Shown here piece after piece: positions 8,888 to 17,349 of a stretch of 64,000 nucleotides of DNA. The notes beneath the pieces are model-generated. The model worked only from the letters and a program-made list of their open reading frames with translations. It had not been told where the DNA came from and ran no database searches. Within the stretch, counting starts at the first letter, position 1; every line of letters starts with the position of its first letter. A program made the position numbers and the translations under genes. Origin of the DNA: Pelagibius litoralis (lineage in GTDB: Bacteria > Pseudomonadota > Alphaproteobacteria > Kiloniellales > Kiloniellaceae); contig NZ_JAAQPH010000008.1 in the NCBI RefSeq assembly GCF_011683915.1, forward strand, positions 172,167 to 236,166. Direction: 5' to 3'.

Positions 8888-10024
8888 TTATTTGACCAGA
8901 AGCTCCCGTGCATTGGACGGCGTGAGACACTCGATTCCGCTATCCGTGATCACCACGGTCTCGCTGATACCGAATCCAGACGCCAGCGCGAGCATGTGAA
9001 AGACCATTCCTTGCTTGATCTCCCAGTCATCTTGTTCGTTGAAGTCGAGCGCTTCCCATTCCGCCGTGCGTGGCGGGAAGCCGATGCCAGTGGAATAGCC
9101 GCTGCGATTGAAGTAGTCGGGTCGAATTTTGCGGATTGGCGCCCGCACCAGGGCATCAACCTCGCGCGCCGAAGCTCCGGGCTTCATGGCGGCGAGCGCC
9201 GCGTCCTGCGCGGCGATCACGATGTCAGTCGCCGCTTTTACCTGATCGCTTGGCGGCCCCATCGAAATGGTACGCATCTGGGTGGCATGATAGCGCTCAA
9301 CACAGCCGTATAGCTCCAGAAGGACCAACTCACCCCGCCGGATAACCTTTGGTCCCCAGTTCGCATGGCAGACATCGTAGCGATAGCCGGACATGATGTG
9401 ATGTGGCAGCCCGGTGTACTCGCAACCCGCCGCGACTCCGGCATGAAAGACAGCCGCTGCGACATCTGCTTCCGTAACGCCGTTGGCGATAGCTTCCGCA
9501 GCCGCGCGTTGCTCGACTTCGGCAATAGCGCCCGCCTGACGGAGATAACGAACCTCGACCTCCGACTTGATCAGCCTGACATGGTCGACCAGGAGACTGG
9601 CATCGACAATCATGTGCGCCGACAAGCCGGCAACCAGCCCCTCAGCAACGGCAGCGGTCAGAAACCAGGACCGCTTTTCCAAGCCGATCGTCTTACCCTG
9701 CCCTCCCGCTGCGCGCAGCAGATCGAGCGTTTTCTCCACAACATCATCGCCTTCTTTCCAAGTTTCCGCCCCCGGAAGCCAGGAATACTCGTCCACGTTG
9801 CCGCGTTCCAGATAGCGCAGCAACAGCTGTGGATCCGAATGAGGAGTGAGAACTACGGCCTGATAGGCAAAGTAACCGGAAGTCTGGTGCCCCGTGAGAT
9901 AATAGATGTTCTCGGGTGAATGGATCAAAAGCACATCGATTCCGCGCTCGCCCATTTCCTCCTGCACGCGCCGAACCCGGCCCCGAAACTCGCCGGTAGA
10001 AAATGCCTGTCGATTGCCTGTCAT
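8888..10024 (-). CDS. Metal-free M24 family hydrolase (creatinase/ectoine-hydrolase-like)
   Basis: 378 residues: N-terminal creatinase-type domain (about 15-150) and C-terminal pita-bread domain (about 155-378). The usual dinuclear-metal ligands are mostly absent. The Asp pair region reads ELYGCVERYHATQMRT (237-252), the His of the GHG motif is Tyr310, and the first Glu near 345 is replaced. Only the last Glu (Glu355) is kept. This pattern fits the subset that hydrolyses C-N bonds in small molecules (creatinase, ectoine hydrolase DoeA) rather than aminopeptidases. It sits between a TRAP transporter and a polyamine-type ABC importer, so it probably opens a cyclic or guanidino-type imported compound. 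Confidence 0.75.
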   Translation of the reverse strand: MTGNRQAFSTGEFRGRVRRVQEEMGERGIDVLLIHSPENIYYLTGHQTSGYFAYQAVVLTPHSDPQLLLRYLERGNVDEYSWLPGAETWKEGDDVVEKTLDLLRAAGGQGKTIGLEKRSWFLTAAVAEGLVAGLSAHMIVDASLLVDHVRLIKSEVEVRYLRQAGAIAEVEQRAAAEAIANGVTEADVAAAVFHAGVAAGCEYTGLPHHIMSGYRYDVCHANWGPKVIRRGELVLLELYGCVERYHATQMRTISMGPPSDQVKAATDIVIAAQDAALAAMKPGASAREVDALVRAPIRKIRPDYFNRSGYSTGIGFPPRTAEWEALDFNEQDDWEIKQGMVFHMLALASGFGISETVVITDSGIECLTPSNARELLVK

Positions 10025-11332
10025 CTATTCGATTCCTAGTACCAGCCGTGGCAGCCAAAGCGACAGGGCGGGAATAAAAGTGGTGAGAAGAAGAACTGGC
10101 AAGTAGCCAAACACAACAAAGACCAGAGACGGCTTGAGCATCTTCTGCAGTGGTACCTGACCGATCCGGGCGCCGAAGTAGAGAAGTGGGGCCGTGGGCG
10201 GAGTGATGTTCCCCATGCCCAGATTGACGCCGATAATCGCCGCGAAATGCACCGGGTGGACGCCGATTTCCTGGGTGATGGGAATCAAGATCGGCGTGGC
10301 CAGCAGCAGGCCACTGAAATCATCCATCAGCATGCCGAGGATGACGAGAAAGAGATTGATCATCAGCAAGATCAGAAGCGGATCTTCTGTAATCGAGAGC
10401 AGCGTTTCGACAATCTGCTGCGGCACCCCTTCCATTGTGAAAAGTCGGCTGAGCATGACGGCAAAGAACACCAGGACCATGACGACGCCGACCGTGGTTC
10501 CGGCATTGTGTCCGATCCGCCAGAGGTCCTTCATCTTGATGTCGCGATAGATCACTACGCCGATCACAAGGGCATAGGCGACAGCGACAGCCGCCGCTTC
10601 GGTCGGCGTCGCAAAGCCACCGTAGATCACGGTCAAAATGAGGATGGGCATAACCAGCGCAAGTGTCGACCGTTTACCCTTTTCCGCCACATCCAGAATG
10701 ATTTCGCGCGGCGGTGCGGGATCCGGTTGTTGGATCGGCATAGAGCGGGTCAGGAAGAAGTTCCAGAAACTGAACAAGAAGACGAGAATTGCCGCAGGTA
10801 GGATCGGCGCAAGAAAGCAAGCCGCGATCGACGTTCCGGATATCCAACCATATACGATCTGGGCCGAACTTGGCGGGATCAGAAGGGCAAGAACAGACGA
10901 ATTCGCGACGAGGGCGGCAGCATAACCACGGTCATAGCCGCGTTCGACCATGCGCGGCACCATGATGGTCCCCATTGCCGCAACCGCCGAGGATGCCGTG
11001 CCCGATATCGCCCCGAACACGGCGGTTACGACAACGACAACAACACCCAGACCGCCCTTCAGGCGACCGAAGATACTATCGCAAAAGTCAACGAGCCGAC
11101 TGGCCAGACTGCCAGTGCTCATAATTTCACCGACCAGGATGAACAGCGGCATCGCGAGCAGAATGATCGATGAAGTTTTGTTGAAGCCTGCCGCCACCAG
11201 GAAGTTGCTGGAACCATAATCGCCGACAACGAAAAGGAATATGACCGTGGCACCGAACGACATCGGAACCGGGACGCCGATCACGAGAAACAGCACAAGC
11301 AGGCTGATGGCCAGGAGGATGATCGGTTCCAT
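10025..11332 (-). CDS. dctM: TRAP transporter large permease (DctM)
   Basis: 435 residues, mostly hydrophobic with about 12 spans. The family features are visible: PIALG-like start region, GVPVPMSFG near the N-terminus, and IPPSSAQIVYG and NLGMGNITPPTAPLL motifs. It ends one base before the M24 hydrolase gene and lies 6 bp after the small permease gene, so the three TRAP genes and the hydrolase are one transcription unit. It uses a sodium or proton gradient to import the ligand delivered by the DctP encoded at 11955-12977. Confidence 0.92.
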   Translation of the reverse strand: MEPIILLAISLLVLFLVIGVPVPMSFGATVIFLFVVGDYGSSNFLVAAGFNKTSSIILLAMPLFILVGEIMSTGSLASRLVDFCDSIFGRLKGGLGVVVVVVTAVFGAISGTASSAVAAMGTIMVPRMVERGYDRGYAAALVANSSVLALLIPPSSAQIVYGWISGTSIAACFLAPILPAAILVFLFSFWNFFLTRSMPIQQPDPAPPREIILDVAEKGKRSTLALVMPILILTVIYGGFATPTEAAAVAVAYALVIGVVIYRDIKMKDLWRIGHNAGTTVGVVMVLVFFAVMLSRLFTMEGVPQQIVETLLSITEDPLLILLMINLFLVILGMLMDDFSGLLLATPILIPITQEIGVHPVHFAAIIGVNLGMGNITPPTAPLLYFGARIGQVPLQKMLKPSLVFVVFGYLPVLLLTTFIPALSLWLPRLVLGIE

Positions 11333-11338
11333 CAGCGT

Positions 11339-11848
11339 TCACCCAGCAGAGGCAGTACGAATGCCGAGCACGCGCAGCAGATTGTCGACAAATTCGATAG
11401 CGAAATAGAAAGCCATGAGCCCAAGCCCGACGAACATAGAGGCATGAGCCCAATAGAGCGGCGCCTGGAGTTCCAGGGATCTCGGCTGAAGTCTCAAGCT
11501 CCACTGAAAATACTGGAAGGTCCAGACCGTCGCCCAAACAGCAACCACCACCGTGATCGCGTTGGCCAAAACCTTGATCCAATTGCGGGCAACCTGGCCC
11601 GCAATCACCATCTCCATCAAGCTCGCCGAAATGTGAGAGCGTTCATAGGCACCGTAAGCTCCCCCAATAAAATAGGTCCAGACCGCGGAATAGACGGCAA
11701 TTTCTTCAAGGCCGTGCATTGGGATCACGAGGAAGTAGCGGACAACGATCTGAACAATGACGACCACAGAAAAAAGGGTGCAGGTGATCACGAGTGTCAG
11801 GCGTTTCAAGAACAGCTTGAAATGCCAGATGCGCGCCAGGAGTAGCAT
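11339..11848 (-). CDS. dctQ: TRAP transporter small permease (DctQ)
   Basis: About 169 residues and four membrane spans, the usual DctQ pattern, including RYFLVIPMHGLEEIA after the first span. The start at 11848 (MLLLARIW) is chosen because AAAGGA lies about seven bases before it; the longer starts at 11872 and 11944 have no ribosome site. It pairs with the large permease gene 6 bp downstream and with the DctP gene upstream. Confidence 0.88.
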   Translation of the reverse strand: MLLLARIWHFKLFLKRLTLVITCTLFSVVVIVQIVVRYFLVIPMHGLEEIAVYSAVWTYFIGGAYGAYERSHISASLMEMVIAGQVARNWIKVLANAITVVVAVWATVWTFQYFQWSLRLQPRSLELQAPLYWAHASMFVGLGLMAFYFAIEFVDNLLRVLGIRTASAG

Positions 11849-11954
11849 CGTCGTTCCTTTTGAATCATGCATATCGGCCCGTCGCGTTCCGGCGGAGTTT
11901 TCGGGAGGGCGAAGGTGCGGGATCGCTGCAATCCGATCCCGCACCGCGATGCGA

Positions 11955-12977
11955 TCAGTTGATGTTCAGTTCGGACTTCAGACGACTGTAGAGCTCATCG
12001 CCGATCTCGCCCTTGATTTCGGGCCATACATCTTTTCGCGCTACGGCCGCAAAGGCTGCGGCTTGTTCCGGCGGGAAGGTCACAACCTCAACTCCTGCAT
12101 CCCGCATTTGCTGCATGTAGGCTTCGTCAGATGCTTCAGCCAGCGGGAAGCGCTCGTTCATGATATCGATGGCCACCCGCTCGACCGCCGCCCGGTCTTC
12201 CGGGGGAAGCGATTCAAACAGATCTCGATTGACCATGATGTAGTGGTTTTCGAAGTGGTTGTTGTATTGGATGTACATCTTGGTGATGTCGAGGAAGTTG
12301 GTTACCGTGAGCTCCGGATTACCCCCGATCACACCTTCAACTACCCCCGTCTGCATCGCCGTATAGACTTCGTCCCAAGGGATCATGGTGACGCTATAGC
12401 CAAAGCGTTCCATCAATGCGCGTGCGGTTACGCCGCCTGGCCAGACGCGCAGCTTCATGCCTTGCTTGGCATTTGGATCGTATGGATTTGGCACGATCTC
12501 GGAAAAAGCACCCCCGCCCATGCCTTTTGCCCATGTGCTCAGAATCTTGACACCCTGACCGGCGACGATCTCATCGACGATTTCATAGAGGTAACCGCCT
12601 GGTGAATATGCCTTTTGTGCTTCTGCATAGTCTGTGACAGCGTAAGGGAAGGAATCAATGGCAAGGCGGGGATCAAAGGTCGACGGCACGGCACCCATGG
12701 TCAATTCGACAGCGCCGCTCATGACTTGCTCATAAACCTCCACCCAGTCCCCCAGCTGGTTTGCAGGATATACCTCAACATCGATGCGGCCATCCGTCGC
12801 CTTCATGACGCGTTCCGCGAAATCCAGCGAGCCCTTGTGGCCATCGGAGCCGGGCTGATACGACGTTGAAAGCCGCCATTCCGCCGCTGCCGCTGTAGAG
12901 ATGCCGACGGCAAAAGCGGCCACAACCAGCAGTGATCGTGTACTGATGCGAAATCCGTGCTTTAGTTTGTTGTTCAT
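11955..12977 (-). CDS. dctP: TRAP transporter substrate-binding protein (DctP)
   Basis: 340 residues with a clear Sec signal peptide (basic start, hydrophobic stretch, Ala-rich cleavage near residue 32). AAGGAGG precedes the ATG. The conserved region around residues 165-185 contains the KLRVWPGG segment, where the family carries the substrate carboxylate-binding arginine. This makes an organic acid or amino acid-like ligand likely. First gene of the TRAP trio in transcription order. Confidence 0.9.
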   Translation of the reverse strand: MNNKLKHGFRISTRSLLVVAAFAVGISTAAAAEWRLSTSYQPGSDGHKGSLDFAERVMKATDGRIDVEVYPANQLGDWVEVYEQVMSGAVELTMGAVPSTFDPRLAIDSFPYAVTDYAEAQKAYSPGGYLYEIVDEIVAGQGVKILSTWAKGMGGGAFSEIVPNPYDPNAKQGMKLRVWPGGVTARALMERFGYSVTMIPWDEVYTAMQTGVVEGVIGGNPELTVTNFLDITKMYIQYNNHFENHYIMVNRDLFESLPPEDRAAVERVAIDIMNERFPLAEASDEAYMQQMRDAGVEVVTFPPEQAAAFAAVARKDVWPEIKGEIGDELYSRLKSELNIN

Positions 12978-13015
12978 TCTTGCCTCCTTGTAACGACATG
13001 GTTGCTATGTTGGGC

Positions 13016-14230
13016 CTAGGTGACCGGTGACAGCCGGGTTGTGCCCGACTGCCGCCCGGACTGCATCCCAGACTGCCGCCCAGGCGAACTGGCGGCAGAC
13101 CCGGCCCTATGCCGGGAAGTCCCGTCGTTCGAGAATCGACCTATCCGGAAAGGATCGATGGGCACCGTCGTTGCGACATCGATAGCCAACTCGGACAGAA
13201 CCGCGCCCACGCCCGGGCCTAATTGAAACCCATGACCCGAGAAACCGAAGGCGTGGATCAGACCGGGCGTCGTCTCGCTCAGGCCAACGACCGGCAGCCC
13301 GTCAGGCATAACGCCCTCGATTCCGGTCCAGGTCCGGATGATCTGCGCGCTTGCAAGCTTTGGCACCAGATCGACCGCGAGCCTGACGGCGCCAGCGGTA
13401 ACATCGGCCAAGGGACGCGCCACTATTTCATCCCGGTCGGCGACGCCGACCCCGGCGCCGAAAATGACATTACCCCGGCGGATCTGACGGACATAGACAC
13501 CACCGCCGCAAACGCCGAGATTCGGCACCAGGAAATATGGGATGGGGCCTGTAACGCACATGTTCGGCGCCATCACCTCTTCGGGCACCGGCTCACCGAA
13601 CCAGGCGGAAACCGTCGAACCCCAGGCGCCGGCAGCATTGATAAGCCGGCCTGCCCGAACCGATGTTCCGTCGGAAAGACAAAGTTCGAAGACTTCACCG
13701 TCATGGCACGCGTGGAGGACTTCGATCTCCTCACGAATATCGGCCCCCGTCGCGACAGCCGCGCGGGCGAAGGCCGGCGCGACGAGCCTTGGATTGGCAT
13801 GACCGTCTTCGGCGCAAAACGAGCCGCCGACAACGCCATCGCCGAGCCAGGGAAATCGCGTGCGAATCCTTTCAGGTCCTATCGTTTCGAGTTGCAGGCC
13901 GAATTCGCGGGCGCGACTCGCATAGATTTCCAGTTCAGCCATCTCGGATTCCGAGCGGGCCAGCTTCAGGTGCCCCGTAGCCTCGAACTCGCAATCAGTA
14001 CCGACCAGTGCATCGAGTTCAGCCCAGATCCGCCGGCTGCGCCTGGCCAGCGGCAACTCCACCAGGTCCCTGCCCTGCTGCCGCACGCCACCGTAGTTCA
14101 CACCGCTGGCCTGACCGCCGCAGCGCCGTCGTTCCAGCAAGACAACAGATGCCCCGCGCCGGCGCAGGTGGAGGGCCGCTGAACAGCCCACCAGCCCTCC
14201 CCCAATGACCGCCACGTCAACCTTCGTCAT
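13016..14230 (-). CDS. FAD-dependent amino/imino acid dehydrogenase subunit (HcnC/SoxB/OoxB-type)
   Basis: 404 residues in the D-amino-acid-oxidase fold. The Rossmann motif GGGLVG is at 10-15 with the acidic end of the second strand near LLERR. It overlaps the companion HcnB-like gene by 4 bp. Homologues form heteromeric enzymes (hydrogen cyanide synthase, octopine/nopaline oxidase, D-hydroxyproline dehydrogenase) that oxidise a C-N bond of an amino or opine-like compound. The last 25 residues are a low-complexity Arg/Gln/Ser/Gly repeat (GRQSG twice), unusual for the family and coded by a short DNA repeat near 13040-13085. Confidence 0.85.
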   Translation of the reverse strand: MTKVDVAVIGGGLVGCSAALHLRRRGASVVLLERRRCGGQASGVNYGGVRQQGRDLVELPLARRSRRIWAELDALVGTDCEFEATGHLKLARSESEMAELEIYASRAREFGLQLETIGPERIRTRFPWLGDGVVGGSFCAEDGHANPRLVAPAFARAAVATGADIREEIEVLHACHDGEVFELCLSDGTSVRAGRLINAAGAWGSTVSAWFGEPVPEEVMAPNMCVTGPIPYFLVPNLGVCGGGVYVRQIRRGNVIFGAGVGVADRDEIVARPLADVTAGAVRLAVDLVPKLASAQIIRTWTGIEGVMPDGLPVVGLSETTPGLIHAFGFSGHGFQLGPGVGAVLSELAIDVATTVPIDPFRIGRFSNDGTSRHRAGSAASSPGRQSGMQSGRQSGTTRLSPVT

Positions 14231-15627
14231 GACACGGCACCATCGAGGAAGGCAGTCATCGGGACCGGCTTAACCGGCGCCTGCCCGCGCAGCCGTCCGA
14301 CCGCTTCAAGAGGCACCCCGAGGCTCTCGGCGAGTATCTCGGCTGCTGCGGGGCCGCAGACACGGCCCTGGCAGCGGCCCATGCCAAGGCGCGTAAAGGC
14401 CTTGGCCCGATTGAGCTCGGTTGCCTTGAGCTCACAAACGGACTTGCGCAGTTCACCCGCCGTGACGGCTTCGCAGCGGCAGATCATAAGGTCGTCAGCG
14501 GCTCCGGCCGCGAGATCGGCGGGGAAAGGAAAAGCCCCTGCTTCCAGTGATCGGCGAAAACGCTCAGACCGGGCGAGCCGCCGGTTCAATGCTTTGAGCT
14601 CTCTTGCACTTTCGGCTCGGCCGAGATCGTAGAGAAGAGCGTGCGCAGCACGTGCGCCACTCAACTCGGCAGCATCCGCTCCCTTTACGGCCGCTCCATC
14701 GCCGGCGAGATAGACACCCTCGATGTCGGCGCGCCCCTCGCCATCCTGGCTAGGCAGCCACTGGCGTTGGACCGGGTCGAAGACAAAGGAGACACCGCAG
14801 AGATCGGCAAGCTGGGTCTCCGACCGCAAGCCGAAACCTGCGGCCAGGGCGTCGCAGGCCGTCCGTTTCTCCCGGCCGCGACGGTCATGCCAAACAACCC
14901 CTGAAACCGTGCCGTCAGGTCCAGGATTAACAGCGACAGGCCGTATGCCCGCCGCTAGTTGGATACCACGCGCGCGTAATCGGAGAACATAGTAGAGGCC
15001 TTTTAGAAAGGTCCGACCGCCGCTCATAAGCCCCGGTAGCGCGCGGCACTTGGCGGCGAACGGCGCCGTATCGAGTACGGCCCTGACATCGACACCCGCA
15101 GCGGCATATTGATACGCGGCGAGGTAAAGCAACGGCCCCGTGCCGATAAAGACAGGATGCTCCCCGATGGCACAAGCCTGGTACTTGAGGGCAACCTGCG
15201 CGCCGCCGAGGGTGTAGACACCGGGCAGTGTCCAACCCGCGAAGGGAACGACCCGGTCCATAGCCCCGGTCGCCAGGATCAAGCGGTCCCATCTCAACTC
15301 TTTCGGACCCGTCTCGGTCACAACACTCAAGGTCCGTCCCTGCGCAGACCAGACAGCGGCGTTGGGCCAATAGTCAACCTGGTCTCTCAGATTGTCGAAG
15401 GTTCGGTGCTGGTCACCGGCCCGCTTCGCTTCGAAACCGTAAAGCGCATTGGGATCACGGCGGAATACCGAAGGTGGTCTCCGATAGATCTGGCCGCCGC
15501 TTATGGAGGCCTCGTCGATCACAGTCGGGCGAATGCCTGCCTGCACGAGGGTCTCGGCGGCGCGAACGCCCGCGGGACCGGCGCCGACGATGACGGTGCT
15601 AGGCATTCCCGGTACCTCTCGGCGCAA
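14227..15627 (-). CDS. Pyridine-nucleotide-disulphide-type FAD subunit with BFD-like 2Fe-2S domain (HcnB/OoxA-type)
   Basis: 466 residues. An N-terminal FAD motif (IVGAGPAGVRAAE, about 8-20) is followed by a second dinucleotide motif and a C-terminal cysteine cluster, CRC near 393 and CQGRVC near 435, matching the bacterioferritin-associated-ferredoxin-like 2Fe-2S domain of HcnB and OoxA proteins. Works with the 13016-14230 and 16845-17165 products as an electron-transfer chain from the oxidised substrate. The gene for the third, small iron-sulphur subunit is separated from it by an SMP-30-like gene. Confidence 0.87.
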   Translation of the reverse strand: MRREVPGMPSTVIVGAGPAGVRAAETLVQAGIRPTVIDEASISGGQIYRRPPSVFRRDPNALYGFEAKRAGDQHRTFDNLRDQVDYWPNAAVWSAQGRTLSVVTETGPKELRWDRLILATGAMDRVVPFAGWTLPGVYTLGGAQVALKYQACAIGEHPVFIGTGPLLYLAAYQYAAAGVDVRAVLDTAPFAAKCRALPGLMSGGRTFLKGLYYVLRLRARGIQLAAGIRPVAVNPGPDGTVSGVVWHDRRGREKRTACDALAAGFGLRSETQLADLCGVSFVFDPVQRQWLPSQDGEGRADIEGVYLAGDGAAVKGADAAELSGARAAHALLYDLGRAESARELKALNRRLARSERFRRSLEAGAFPFPADLAAGAADDLMICRCEAVTAGELRKSVCELKATELNRAKAFTRLGMGRCQGRVCGPAAAEILAESLGVPLEAVGRLRGQAPVKPVPMTAFLDGAVS

Positions 15628-15710
15628 TTGCCATGCTAGGCCCCGTGAGAATTGCGGAGTACAGGAGGGCCCAACGGTTCATCCGATGAGATGGCCTGCC
15701 CATTTGCCAC

Positions 15711-16670
15711 TCAATCAAGGCCAATTTTGTAGACCTTTCCCGGATAAGGCGCGTTGTCGCCATCGTCCACCGCCGTCACATAGATGAACTTGCCAGACGG
15801 GTCGAAAAAGAGGTTTGGAGCGTATGGCGATGGCACGTCAAGCGTTCGCAGAAATTTTCCTTCGGCATCGACAACGAGAATTTTTCCCAGACGGTTATAG
15901 AGTCCGATGTAAAGGTTCCCTTCGGCGTCGAACTCCATTCCGTCCGGCGTAAGGCCCTCCTCGGTGGTGTCGTCCATCACTCTGTCCAGGCGGACAAATT
16001 CGCGCCGATCCGCAAGCGAGCCGTCGTCTTGAACAGTGAATTGGACGATCCTGCCGGCATATGATTCCGAGCAGTAGAGGGTCTTGCCATCTGGTGACAA
16101 AGCGACGCCGTTTGCATAGTGAAGGTCATCGGCTAGCTGACGGATCAAACCGTCCGCACCGTAATGGAACACCCCGCCGACTATGGGCGCCGTCTCCCAG
16201 GGCCCGGATGTCGTGACGTAGAACCCGCCTTTGCCGTCAGGCGTAATGTCGTTGGGACCAATGAGCGCTATTCCGCTCTCGCTTTTCTCATAGGTCTGAA
16301 GCGTTTTTCCGGCACTGCTGATCTTCACCAAGCTATTGCTGTCATAGCAGGTAACCAGGAAGGCGCCTTCACCGTTCGGCTCTACAGCAGCGGGCCCACA
16401 GCCGTCCAAGGTCCAAACAACCGCGCTGTCCTGACCATCCCAGGACATGACCGTGTGGCCGCCATACTCGACATAGTAAAGCTTCCCGTCATGCCAAACC
16501 GGGCCCTCGGGAAAACGGGCATCCGCATCAATAACTTCGGCATCGGCTGCCTGCGCCCCTGGTGCCCAAACCAAAAGTCCGGCCAAAGCGGCTGCAACAA
16601 TGAAAGGCCGCCCTGCGCGGGAAGCCAGGCGCCCTTTCCGGGATTCATTTCTATTCTGGACTATTGTCAT
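15711..16670 (-). CDS. Exported SMP-30/gluconolactonase-like beta-propeller protein
   Basis: About 319 residues from ATG 16670, which has GGGAG upstream and starts a signal peptide ending in a GAQA-A-like site. The six-bladed SMP-30 fold is indicated by the metal-ligand motifs RFPEGPVW (Glu), GPNDITPDG (Asn) and ALSPDGKTLY (Asp). Family members hydrolyse sugar lactones or organophosphates. A periplasmic lactonase step before or during uptake is plausible. The alternative start at 16778 would add a non-signal-like leader. Confidence 0.8.
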   Translation of the reverse strand: MTIVQNRNESRKGRLASRAGRPFIVAAALAGLLVWAPGAQAADAEVIDADARFPEGPVWHDGKLYYVEYGGHTVMSWDGQDSAVVWTLDGCGPAAVEPNGEGAFLVTCYDSNSLVKISSAGKTLQTYEKSESGIALIGPNDITPDGKGGFYVTTSGPWETAPIVGGVFHYGADGLIRQLADDLHYANGVALSPDGKTLYCSESYAGRIVQFTVQDDGSLADRREFVRLDRVMDDTTEEGLTPDGMEFDAEGNLYIGLYNRLGKILVVDAEGKFLRTLDVPSPYAPNLFFDPSGKFIYVTAVDDGDNAPYPGKVYKIGLD

Positions 16671-16844
16671 TTGGTCCAATCTCCCATGTTCATGAATCGC
16701 TGGCAGGCCCCTGCCGGCGGAATGGCCGTTGGAAACGTTCCGCATAGTGACATCCCGGGTCGCTTCAAAGGCGTCCAAGTGCCACTGAGGAGCTCAGGCA
16801 ACATTTGATGGCCGGCGCGGACCGTCGCGGCGCAGGAAATGATG

Positions 16845-17165
16845 CTAGCCACCGTCAGCGCCTCTCGTCAGAAGCGTCATGCCGGACTCGATCAACGTAG
16901 TGCAGGCGCGCAAGGCCATACCGTCACTCTGACGGACCCAACAATCCTGACAGGCGCCCATCAGGCAGAAGCCGGCGCGCGGTTCGCCATTGAACTCAAA
17001 GCGGCGCAGATACCGCGAATTCGTAAGTATTGCCGTGAGGATGGTATCTCCCTCCAGCGCCTCCAGCAGGGCGCCATCGAGGGTGAATGCGATCCGTGGC
17101 CGGTCCGTCGCTGCGACACGCCGCAACTGTCCCTGGGAATGCCCCGCCAAGCCCATGTCGTTCAT
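16845..17165 (-). CDS. Small plant-type 2Fe-2S protein (HcnA-like subunit)
   Basis: 106 residues with Cys67, Cys72, Cys75 and Cys88 (CLMGACQDC then a later Cys), the ligand spacing of plant-type ferredoxins in HcnA-like subunits of amino-acid dehydrogenases. First gene of the long minus-strand run. Probably completes a three-subunit dehydrogenase with the products of 14227-15627 and 13016-14230, although an SMP-30-like gene lies between them. Confidence 0.8.
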   Translation of the reverse strand: MNDMGLAGHSQGQLRRVAATDRPRIAFTLDGALLEALEGDTILTAILTNSRYLRRFEFNGEPRAGFCLMGACQDCWVRQSDGMALRACTTLIESGMTLLTRGADGG

Positions 17166-17237
17166 CTCCCCGGCGCTTCGCTCACCGGTTGGTCCGGCGT
17201 TGCAAAACGCTCATCTGCCCTTCACTGACTCATATTT

Positions 17238-17260
17238 TATAATCCATAGTATGGAATATA
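17238..17260. promoter_or_regulatory. Candidate operator palindrome in divergent promoter
   Basis: Arms TATAATCCATA (17238-17248) and TATGGAATATA (17250-17260) around a central G match at 10 of 11 pairs. The core TCCATA-G-TATGGA is perfect. It lies in the AT-rich gap between the minus-strand catabolic run (start 17165) and the plus-strand MmgE/PrpD gene (start 17350). Likely bound by the IclR-type protein encoded at 18818. Inference, not shown. Confidence 0.6.
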
Positions 17261-17349
17261 CAAGTAGAATCTATCATTATATGATGATACTGGATACCTT
17301 GATGAAGCGGCACAGATTGACGGAACGACCGCATCCCTTGGAGAACAGC

